A stretch of 9,637 bases of DNA from Prevotellaceae bacterium (GTDB taxonomy: Bacteria > Bacteroidota > Bacteroidia > Bacteroidales > UBA932): contig JAISPE010000304.1 in NCBI GenBank assembly GCA_031275145.1, positions 1 to 9,637 on the forward strand. The letters run 5' to 3'. A program made the translations under genes and the position numbers. Positions 1-5,728 of this stretch are shown here, piece after piece. Below the pieces are notes generated by a model that was not told the DNA's origin, did not search any database, and saw only the letters and a program-made list of their open reading frames with translations. How positions within the stretch are numbered: position 1 is the first letter of the stretch; each line of letters starts with the position of its first letter.

Positions 1-81
1 ACATTTTCTGAAATGAAGAAAACCATAGAACTTTCTCCAGCCACGTACAGTAAGTCCCGCAGGCCCCTTGCCGTAAGCTAA
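1..81 (+). CDS. Possible C-terminal end of an upstream gene (partial, uncertain)
   Basis: Plus frame 1 is open from the window edge and ends at TAA (79-81), giving 26 residues ending in PLAVS. A weak hairpin with a T-run follows at 123-147, as expected after a gene end. I cannot assign a family from so few residues. The opposite strand is also open here: a minus-strand frame with an ATG at 153 runs to the left edge (51 codons), so the real gene could instead be a divergent one starting at 153. The plus reading is slightly favoured because of the terminator-like hairpin and because the minus start would sit inside the ilv promoter region. Confidence 0.25.
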   Translation, partial: TFSEMKKTIELSPATYSKSRRPLAVS

Positions 82-122
82 AGCAAAATGCACCACTCTG
101 AAATCAATATGGAGAAAATAAG

Positions 123-147
123 TTATCTTTGAGGATAATCTTTTTTT
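123..147 (+). terminator. Weak intrinsic terminator candidate
   Basis: TTATC (123-127) pairs with GATAA (134-138) around a six-base loop, followed by TC and seven Ts (141-147). The stem is only 5 bp, plus one possible G-T pair, so it is weak. It would end transcription from a gene to the left before the ilv promoter begins. It could also simply be AT-rich promoter-upstream DNA. Confidence 0.3.
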
Positions 148-154
148 ATACATT

Positions 155-186
155 TTTTCCACATAATAAAAAATGTATTAACTTTG
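155..186 (+). promoter_or_regulatory. Bacteroidetes-type promoter of the ilv leader/operon
   Basis: TAACTTTG at 179-186 matches the Bacteroidetes sigma-ABfr -7 box TAnnTTTG. The expected -33 TTTG is only approximated by TTTT at 155-158, 20 bases upstream, so the upstream element is weak. A start of transcription a few bases after 186 would place the leader peptide start at 210 within a short 5' leader. The position directly before the leader peptide and attenuator supports the call. Confidence 0.6.
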
Positions 187-209
187 CGGCCGGTTTTAAT
201 GAAATTGAA

Positions 210-272
210 ATGAAGAAGTGGCAACTTAGCGGTATTATTCTCGTCGTCCTTTTGCAGGCAAATGAAGGATGA
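210..272 (+). CDS. Branched-chain amino acid leader peptide (attenuator control peptide)
   Basis: ATG at 210-212 opens a 20-codon reading frame ending in TGA (270-272). The peptide begins MKKWQLSG and then has seven consecutive branched-chain residues, IILVVLL, encoded at 234-254 by ATT ATT CTC GTC GTC CTT TTG. Eight of the 20 residues are Ile, Leu or Val. It lies just downstream of a promoter and upstream of LOG-ilvB-ilvN. This is the standard composition of leader peptides whose translation senses charged tRNA levels. Slow decoding of the Ile/Leu/Val codons would hold the ribosome over RNA segment 1 of the attenuator. A four-codon frame, ATG at 199 to TGA at 211-213, overlaps its start by ATGA and might couple initiation. 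The MKK-plus-hydrophobic look could also suggest a truncated signal peptide, but the downstream RNA structure and operon content make the leader reading much better. Confidence 0.8.
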   Translation: MKKWQLSGIILVVLLQANEG

Positions 273-332
273 GGACTGCTGCGTAGTTGAACAAAAATAA
301 AACGAAGCCTTTCTCATCGGGAGAGAGGCTTC
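241..332 (+). promoter_or_regulatory. Ribosome-mediated attenuator of the ilv operon
   Basis: Three competing pairings can be read. In 1:2, bases 241-251 pair with 265-275 (11 positions with one G-G mismatch and one G-T pair), and segment 1 lies inside the Leu/Val codons. In 2:3, bases 268-275 pair with 311-318 (8 pairs, one G-T; GATGAG with CTCATC is the core). In 3:4, bases 304-315 pair with 321-332, forming the terminator-like stem. A ribosome stalled at 234-254 would block segment 1, free segment 2 to pair with 3, and prevent 3:4. A ribosome reaching the TGA at 270 would cover segment 2 and allow 3:4. This is the classical attenuation logic; the pairings are seen by eye and not energy-tested. 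The weak U-tract after 332 is the main reservation. Confidence 0.75.
304..332 (+). terminator. Attenuator terminator hairpin (3:4 stem)
   Basis: Bases 304-315 pair with 321-332 over 12 positions, eleven Watson-Crick and one G-T, closing a five-base loop (316-320). The stem is preceded by an A-rich stretch (291-302) but followed only by AGTGTTTA, a poor U-tract for plus-strand termination. Read on the minus strand, the same hairpin is followed by a T-rich stretch, so it may work better leftward or in both directions. It ends 22 bases before the LOG start codon and does not sequester it. Confidence 0.6.
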
Positions 333-354
333 AGTGTTTAAAGGATAAATTGAT

Positions 355-897
355 ATGAAGAATGTTGCAGTGTTTTGCGCTTCGTCGAGAGGAGTTGAAG
401 AGGTTTACAGAAGCGAAGCGGGAAAGTTGGGTGAAAAGCTGGTAAGCGAGGGACTTGGATTAGTTTATGGAGGAGCTTCGCGCGGGCTGATGAATATTGT
501 CGCCGATGCCGTTCTCCGGAAAGGCGGAAAAGTTACCGGCGTCATCACCCGTCTGTTAGCCGATAAGGAAATCACGAAAAATGAATGTACCGAGATAATA
601 TACACACCGACAATGCATGAGCGAAAAGTAAAGATGCTTGAGCTTGCCGATGCCGTTGCCGTACTTCCCGGAGGTTTCGGGACATTAGACGAAATGTTTG
701 AAGCGCTGACTCTTTCGCAACTCAAACTGTTCAACGCTCCGGTCGGGCTGCTCAATACCGCCGGATATTACGATCTGCTTATCGGGATGCTGGACAACAT
801 GGCCGAAAAGGGATTCCTGCAGAAACGTAACAGAAAAAAACTGATAGTCAGTTCATCGGTAGACGAACTGATAGAAACAATAATTAAATACATATAA
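355..897 (+). CDS. LOG family protein (nucleoside 5'-monophosphate phosphoribohydrolase)
   Basis: This 180-residue cytoplasmic protein belongs to the LOG / former 'lysine decarboxylase-like' Rossmann-fold family. Members hydrolyse the N-glycosidic bond of adenosine- or cytokinin-type nucleoside 5'-monophosphates, releasing base and ribose 5-phosphate. Visible motifs are the N-terminal strand and Rossmann turn KNVAVFCASSRG, GGASRGLMN (39-47), MHERK (87-91) and the signature PGGFGTLDE (105-113). The family's catalytic arginine and glutamate correspond to R90 and E113. Length is normal for a short LOG protein. The start at 355 is favoured by AAGGA at 341-345 and by its position just after the attenuator. 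It is the first structural gene of the ilv operon and ends 2 bases before ilvB, so its expression should follow branched-chain amino acid supply. The exact substrate cannot be read from sequence, and a direct role in branched-chain synthesis is not known for this family. Confidence 0.93.
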   Translation: MKNVAVFCASSRGVEEVYRSEAGKLGEKLVSEGLGLVYGGASRGLMNIVADAVLRKGGKVTGVITRLLADKEITKNECTEIIYTPTMHERKVKMLELADAVAVLPGGFGTLDEMFEALTLSQLKLFNAPVGLLNTAGYYDLLIGMLDNMAEKGFLQKRNRKKLIVSSSVDELIETIIKYI

Positions 898-899
898 AT

Positions 900-2600
900 A
901 TGAATAAAAAAGAAAGTGTTTCCGGGTCGGTATCCCTGTTGATGAGCCTCATTGAAGAGGGAACGGATACGATTTTCGGGTACCCGGGAGGGCAGATAAT
1001 GCCCGTATTTGATGCTCTGTTTGATTACAGACAAAAACTTAAACACATTCTTGTCCGTCACGAACAGGGCGCTGTTCATGCTGCCCAGGGATATGCGCGG
1101 GCTTCCGGAAAGGTTGGCGTCGTTCTTGTTACATCGGGTCCGGGCGCTACGAACACAATCACCGGAGTGGCCGACGCAATGATTGACAGCACTCCTCTGG
1201 TTGTGATTTCGGGGCAGGTAGCGTCTCCGCTTCTGGGGACAGACGCCTTTCAGGAGGTCGATATTGTCGGAATAGCCCAGCCGGTAACGAAATGGAGTTA
1301 TCAGGTGCGCAAGGCTGATGAAATTGCATGGGCTGTGGCACAGGCTTTTTACATCGCCGCATCGGGACGTCCCGGTCCCGTGCTGCTCGATTTTACCAAA
1401 GACGCACAGTCTGCTTTGACGAATCATTATTACGAAAAATGCACGTCGATACGGAGTTATGTTCCCGTTCCGAAAACGGACAGGGAGAGTGTGCGTAAAG
1501 CGGCCGAGCTGATAAACTCCGCAAAGAAACCGTTTGCGCTTGTCGGACAGGGTGTCGAAATCGGAAATGCGGAACAGGAACTGATTGATTTCATCGAAAA
1601 AGCGCAAATCCCTGCGGCATGGACTTTGCTGGGCGCGTCGGTTATGCCTTTCGATCATCCTTTAAATAAAGGTATGCTGGGAATGCATGGAAATCTTGCT
1701 CCAAATCAGAAAACAAACGAGTGCGATGTGCTTGTTGCGATAGGAATGCGGTTTGACGACCGCGTAACCGGAGATCTCAATACTTACGCTAAACAGGCCA
1801 GAATCATACATTTTGACATCGATCCTGCCGAAGTGGACAAAAACGTGGATGTGGACATACCCGTTCTGGGCGACGTCAAAAAAACTTTGCCCGCCGTTAC
1901 CAAACTGCTGAAACAGGCCGAACACGACGACTGGATTGAAAGTTTCGACATCGTAAACGGCGAAGAGCATGAAAAAGTGACTGTCAATGAAATATATTGC
2001 GACAGGGAATATCTCACAATGGGCGAAGTGGTGCGGCGCGTGTCCGAAAAGACGGATAACGAAGCGATTATTGTTACCGATGTCGGTCAAAACCAGATGA
2101 TGGCGGCGCGGTACACCAAACGCCGGTTTCCAAGAAGTTTCATTTCGTCGGGCGGACTCGGGACTATGGGATTCGGTCTGCCGGCGGCTATGGGCGCAAA
2201 AATCGCCAGACCCGACCGTACTGTCTGCCTGTTCTGCGGCGACGGAGGTATTCAAATGTGTATTCAGGAACTGGGAACAATAATGCAAAGTAATGTCAAA
2301 GTGAAAATCATTGTTTTGAACAACAAGTATCTGGGTATGGTGCGCCAGTGGCAGGAAATATTTTTTAACAAACGGTATTCGGAAACGCCAATGCTTAATC
2401 CCGATTTCGTGAAAATCGCCGAGGCTTACCGGATTAAAGGCCGGCATGTTACAAAAAGAGACGATCTGGATGCGGCTATCAGCGAAATGCTCGAACACAA
2501 TGGAGCGTATCTCCTTGTTGTAGACGTCGAAAAGAAAGGCATGGTATTGCCGATGATTCCGGCCGGAATGGATGTAAGTAATGTAATAATGGAAAAATAA
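900..2600 (+). CDS. ilvB: Acetolactate synthase, large catalytic subunit
   Basis: A full-length 566-residue acetohydroxyacid synthase catalytic subunit. It condenses pyruvate with pyruvate or 2-oxobutyrate using thiamine diphosphate, Mg2+ and FAD, the first common step to valine, leucine and isoleucine. The order is TPP-binding N domain (about 8-170), central FAD domain (about 195-335) and TPP-binding C domain (about 385-545). Visible marks are the catalytic glutamate E55 in RHEQGAVHAA, GPGATN (80-85), QEVDIVG (118-124), RFDDRVTG (284-291), and the TPP/Mg motif beginning GDGG at 447-450 and ending NN at 474-475. GMVRQWQ (479-485) carries the tryptophan equivalent to the known herbicide-site residue. 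It starts 2 bases after the LOG stop and lies 18 bases before ilvN, so it is translated from the same attenuated transcript. No ilvC or ilvD lies next to it in this window. Confidence 0.97.
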   Translation: MNKKESVSGSVSLLMSLIEEGTDTIFGYPGGQIMPVFDALFDYRQKLKHILVRHEQGAVHAAQGYARASGKVGVVLVTSGPGATNTITGVADAMIDSTPLVVISGQVASPLLGTDAFQEVDIVGIAQPVTKWSYQVRKADEIAWAVAQAFYIAASGRPGPVLLDFTKDAQSALTNHYYEKCTSIRSYVPVPKTDRESVRKAAELINSAKKPFALVGQGVEIGNAEQELIDFIEKAQIPAAWTLLGASVMPFDHPLNKGMLGMHGNLAPNQKTNECDVLVAIGMRFDDRVTGDLNTYAKQARIIHFDIDPAEVDKNVDVDIPVLGDVKKTLPAVTKLLKQAEHDDWIESFDIVNGEEHEKVTVNEIYCDREYLTMGEVVRRVSEKTDNEAIIVTDVGQNQMMAARYTKRRFPRSFISSGGLGTMGFGLPAAMGAKIARPDRTVCLFCGDGGIQMCIQELGTIMQSNVKVKIIVLNNKYLGMVRQWQEIFFNKRYSETPMLNPDFVKIAEAYRIKGRHVTKRDDLDAAISEMLEHNGAYLLVVDVEKKGMVLPMIPAGMDVSNVIMEK

Positions 2601-2618
2601 CTGTTAAATATCAAATAT

Positions 2619-3146
2619 ATGAATATAAATGCACAAATATTATACACTGTGACCGTATATTCCGAAAATCATGTGGGGCTGCTGACTCAGATTTCGAATA
2701 TTTTCACGCGCAGATTTATCAACATCGAAAGCCTTACGGTTTCAGCTTCGGCGATAAAAGGCATACACAAGTTTACGATAACCTGTTACAGCGACAGTAA
2801 ATCAATAGAAAAACTAGTCAGACAGATAGAAAAAAAGATAGACGTACTGACGGCATATTATTATCTTGAAGACGAGATAATTTCCCGCGAAATAGCCCTG
2901 TTCAAGGTAACTACGTCAGCTTTGCTGGCGAATAGTACGGTGGAAAGCCTTGTAAACAAATATAACGCAAAAATTATCGAAGTCAATAATTTATACACCG
3001 TTATAGAGAAAACAGGCGGGAAAACCGAGATCCGGGAACTGTTTGAAGAACTCGAACCTTACGGGATATTGCAGTTTGTGCGATCGGGAAGCGTATCTAT
3101 CACAAGGTCGAAATACGAACAGCTGTCGGATGTGACAATGTGTTGA
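2619..3146 (+). CDS. ilvN: Acetolactate synthase, small regulatory subunit
   Basis: A 175-residue regulatory subunit that binds IlvB, raises its activity and normally confers feedback inhibition by valine. An ACT domain occupies about residues 7-80, seen as YTVTVYSENHVGLLTQISNIF followed by FINIESLTVS and a HKFTI strand. The C-terminal small-subunit domain spans about 90-168 (FKVTTSALLANSTVESLV, then LYTVIEKTGGKTEIRELFEELEPYGILQFVRSGSVSITR, split here for length). The size fits the family. The start ATG follows an 18-base gap without a Shine-Dalgarno sequence, as is common in Bacteroidetes. It is the last gene of the plus-strand operon and converges on the polyprenyl synthase gene. Valine binding itself cannot be confirmed by eye. 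Confidence 0.95.
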   Translation: MNINAQILYTVTVYSENHVGLLTQISNIFTRRFINIESLTVSASAIKGIHKFTITCYSDSKSIEKLVRQIEKKIDVLTAYYYLEDEIISREIALFKVTTSALLANSTVESLVNKYNAKIIEVNNLYTVIEKTGGKTEIRELFEELEPYGILQFVRSGSVSITRSKYEQLSDVTMC

Positions 3147-3183
3147 GATTTTAGATTTACGATTTCTTTTGACAGAATTTTCC

Positions 3184-3301
3184 TTTTTTTTGACATGATT
3201 AACAGACTTTTCCCGGGAACCCTAACAGGGTTGGAAACCCTGTTAGGGTTCCCGGGAAAAGTCTGTTAATTATGAAAATTATGTTAATTATGTCAAAAAA
3301 A
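3184..3301. repeat. Long palindromic element between convergent genes
   Basis: The core is a perfect inverted repeat: 3198-3232 is the exact reverse complement of 3236-3270 (35-bp arms, loop GGA at 3233-3235). Each arm contains the 10-bp palindrome TTCCCGGGAA. Outside the core, a T-run plus GACATGATT (3184-3200) is mirrored by ATTATGTC plus an A-run (3287-3301). A further TTTTGACAGAATTTT copy lies at 3167-3181. The strong stem lies between convergent ilvN and the polyprenyl synthase gene, so it may stop transcription from both sides. However, the T-run precedes and the A-run follows the stem, the reverse of a standard bidirectional terminator. It shares its ends with the element at 7247-7372. 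Confidence 0.85.
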
Positions 3302-3302
3302 G

Positions 3303-4352
3303 TTATTCGTTTCTTTTTATCACGTAGTGGGACAGGTTTATTAATGACTGTTTTGCGGGTGAATCGTCGAAGCCTGAAATCAGAGATACCGCCTTGTCCA
3401 CATATTTTTCGGCGACGGATGTGGCATAGGCCAGGCCGTTGTTTTCGAGAACAAAATCTCTGACAGTTGCAATATGTTTCCGGTCTGCCGACGACTGTTT
3501 GACGCATTTGAGGATTTCCTTTTGCTTTTTACTGTCCGCCTGTTTCATGGCATGGATCAGCGGCAGAGTGATTTTCCGTTCGACGATGTCATTGCCTGTC
3601 GGTTTTCCAAGCAGGTTTGTTTTCTCGTAATCGAAAATATCGTCTCTTATCTGGAAAGCCATCCCGATATTTTCACCGATTTCGTACATCATTTTGGAGA
3701 GATGCGCTGCACCTGACGACTGCGCTCCAACTTCCATTGATGCACCGATTAAGACCGCTGTTTTTTTTCTTATGATTTCAAAATATATCTTTTCAGTAGT
3801 ATCCATTTCAATGGATTTTTCTATCTGAATCATTTCTCCCACGCTCATTTCGATTATAGGCTGCGCCATGATATTCATAAAATCAAACATTTGATGTTCT
3901 GCAATCAGCGACATTGCCTTTGCCATAAGATAATCGCCCGCAAGTACGGCAATGCGCGATGTCCATTCGGCATTGACGGATTTGTTCCCTCTTCGCAGAT
4001 TTGACTGGTCTACGACATCGTCGTGCACGATAGAGGCCGTATGCACCATTTCAATGGCGGCCGTACCGGCATAAGTCCTGTTATTGAACGGCTCCGAGGG
4101 TGCGGATATCAGAGCGGAAAGAAAAACGCATGCAGGCCGTATTTTTTTACCCTGTTTGTCGAAAATATATTGCAGCACCTTGTTGAGCAGGGAGGAATCG
4201 GAGTATAAACTCCGGCGATAAAATGTTTCAAATCTGCTCAGTGCGTCTTTTACCTCTTTCGGAAAAGAAGTGTAAATATCGGGAATCCCTTTATGCGAAC
4301 TGCCGCCGGTACCTGCTGTATTTTCTGTCATTGAGTGAATGATATTTGTCAT
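3303..4352 (-). CDS. Polyprenyl diphosphate synthase (trans, long-chain)
   Basis: A 349-residue trans-isoprenyl diphosphate synthase that adds isopentenyl diphosphate units to an allylic primer, most likely making the side chain of menaquinone. Visible are GKKIRP (68-73), the first aspartate-rich motif DDVVD (111-115) followed by LRRG (119-122), the second motif DDIFD (237-241) in FQIRDDIFDYEK, and GKPTGNDIVERKITLP (249-264). Residue A106, five before the first DDxxD, is small; in this family that goes with longer products rather than farnesyl diphosphate, so an octaprenyl-type enzyme (IspB-like) is inferred. The start at 4352 sits about 22 bases after a TAATTTTG promoter box and after GGAAACA; the in-frame ATG at 4331 is a possible alternative. 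The N-terminal 20 residues look poorly conserved. It lies 42 bases downstream of rimO and may be transcribed both from its own promoter and by read-through. Confidence 0.93.
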   Translation of the reverse strand: MTNIIHSMTENTAGTGGSSHKGIPDIYTSFPKEVKDALSRFETFYRRSLYSDSSLLNKVLQYIFDKQGKKIRPACVFLSALISAPSEPFNNRTYAGTAAIEMVHTASIVHDDVVDQSNLRRGNKSVNAEWTSRIAVLAGDYLMAKAMSLIAEHQMFDFMNIMAQPIIEMSVGEMIQIEKSIEMDTTEKIYFEIIRKKTAVLIGASMEVGAQSSGAAHLSKMMYEIGENIGMAFQIRDDIFDYEKTNLLGKPTGNDIVERKITLPLIHAMKQADSKKQKEILKCVKQSSADRKHIATVRDFVLENNGLAYATSVAEKYVDKAVSLISGFDDSPAKQSLINLSHYVIKRNE

Positions 4353-4374
4353 TGTTTCCTTTCAAAATAAGGTG

Positions 4375-4382
4375 CAAAATTA
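4375..4382 (-). promoter_or_regulatory. -7 promoter box of the polyprenyl synthase gene
   Basis: On the minus strand TAATTTTG (4382 down to 4375) matches TAnnTTTG and is followed by CACC, a common Bacteroidetes continuation. It lies in the 42-base gap after rimO and 22 bases before the start codon. No convincing -33 TTTG is seen inside the rimO end. Confidence 0.55.
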
Positions 4383-4394
4383 GACAAAATTCGG

Positions 4395-5720
4395 TTATTC
4401 CGGTTTCGATATGCGTGCATACAAGTCATAATCGTCTGTATCAATAATTTCTATTTCGGTAAAATCGCCCGGACAAGGGTCTGTTCCGGTTTTTTCTATC
4501 AGTATTTCCTGATCTATTTCGGGTGAATCGTGCTCCGAACGGCCAATAACGAAACCGTTTTCAATCCGGTCTATAATGACCTTCATCCGCCGATGTTTTT
4601 TAGCGCTGTTCATTTCCCCGGATATTCTGTTCTGTATCGACATGATTTCATCCGCTCTTTCCATTTTCCTGACATTGCTTATGGAATCCTTAAAGTTAAG
4701 AGCGGAAAATGTACCCTCTTCCGCCGAATAGGGGAAAACGCCCAGCCGCTCGAAACGGATGTCTTCGACAAACTGTTTCAGTTCGTTAAAGGCCTTTTCC
4801 GTTTCTCCCGGATGTCCGACCATTATGGTCGTTCTAAGTGCAAGAGAGGGTATCTCCTTACGGATTCGCTCTATGAAACTGTAAGTTTCCTTTCCGGTTA
4901 TGCCCCGCCGCATTTTGCCGAGAACGCCGTCGCTGATATGCTGAAACGGAATATCCAGATATTTACATATTTTAGGATTGTCTCTTATCGCGTATATCAA
5001 ATCGTCGGGGAAGGAAGCGGGATAGGCATAATGCAGCCTTATCCATTCGATACCCGGGACTTCCGACAGTCTGTTCAACAAATCCGCAATTCTCCGTTTT
5101 TTATACAGATCCAGACCGTAATATGTCGAATCCTGCGCTACGACAATCAGTTCCCGCACACCTCCGGCAGCCGATTTCCGCGCCTGCTCCACCAGTTTTT
5201 CCACAGGCTCGGATATGTGTTTTCCCCGTATCAACGGAATGGCGCAGAAACTGCAATGCCGGTTACAGCCTTCCGATATTTTTATGTAGGCGTAATGCGA
5301 AGGCGTTGTGATAATCCTGTCGCCGAGAAGACTGTCCCTGAAATCGCCTCCTATGGCTTTGACAATGTCTTTCAGGTTTTTTACCCCGAAAAAACTGTCC
5401 ACTTCGGGTATTTCATCTCTCAATTCGGTGATATAGCGTTCGGCCAGACATCCGAATACAAACAGTCTGTCGATTATGCCGGCTTTCTTTGCGTGAACAA
5501 AATCCAGGATTGTATTTATCGACTCCTCTTTCGCTTCCCTGATGAATCCGCATGTGTTGATAATCACTGTCCCTGCCGATCTGTCGCTGGAATTGTGAAC
5601 CACTTCAAAACTGTTTCCCGCAAGCTGGGCAATCAGATATTCCGAATCGACAGTGTTTTTTGAACAGCCCAGTGTGACAATGTTTATCTTATTTTTATTC
5701 TTATTTTTCAGTGTCCTCAT
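4395..5720 (-). CDS. rimO: Ribosomal protein S12 methylthiotransferase RimO
   Basis: A 441-residue radical SAM methylthiotransferase that adds a methylthio group to the conserved aspartate of ribosomal protein S12, using two [4Fe-4S] clusters. The N-terminal MTTase domain starts KINIVTLGCSKNTVDSE, with the auxiliary-cluster cysteines at C19, C57 and C91. The radical SAM cluster is CNRHCSFC (C152, C156, C159). PFQHISDGVLGKMRRG (258-272 region) and the C-terminal TRAM domain (about 375-441) are as expected. LGCSKN together with the GCNRHCSFCAIP context separates it from MiaB. The frame is open further upstream to 5891, but the extra 57 residues are basic, unlike the family, and overlap nupC; the ATG at 5720 gives a normal length and lies 8 bases after the nupC stop, so it was chosen. 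A run of Lys/Asn codons follows the start. Confidence 0.95.
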   Translation of the reverse strand: MRTLKNKNKNKINIVTLGCSKNTVDSEYLIAQLAGNSFEVVHNSSDRSAGTVIINTCGFIREAKEESINTILDFVHAKKAGIIDRLFVFGCLAERYITELRDEIPEVDSFFGVKNLKDIVKAIGGDFRDSLLGDRIITTPSHYAYIKISEGCNRHCSFCAIPLIRGKHISEPVEKLVEQARKSAAGGVRELIVVAQDSTYYGLDLYKKRRIADLLNRLSEVPGIEWIRLHYAYPASFPDDLIYAIRDNPKICKYLDIPFQHISDGVLGKMRRGITGKETYSFIERIRKEIPSLALRTTIMVGHPGETEKAFNELKQFVEDIRFERLGVFPYSAEEGTFSALNFKDSISNVRKMERADEIMSIQNRISGEMNSAKKHRRMKVIIDRIENGFVIGRSEHDSPEIDQEILIEKTGTDPCPGDFTEIEIIDTDDYDLYARISKPE

Positions 5721-5728
5721 ATCCAAAA

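Noticed and set aside
123..317. 64-codon minus-strand frame across the leader region
   Set aside because: It is antisense to the leader peptide and attenuator and has no family features; the plus-strand explanation is far more specific.
768..2498. Minus-strand open frames of 296 and 278 codons opposite LOG/ilvB
   Set aside because: They lie antisense to a clearly conserved acetolactate synthase and have no family signature or promoter.
3167..3195. TTGACA -35-like promoter boxes in the T-run/GACA repeats
   Set aside because: The Bacteroidetes primary sigma factor does not use TTGACA, no suitable -10 follows, and the motif is explained as repeat ends.
4530..5663. Long plus-strand open frame of 377 codons opposite rimO
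   Set aside because: The minus-strand frame has all RimO cluster cysteines and domains. The plus frame has no recognisable motif and is explained by antisense codon bias.
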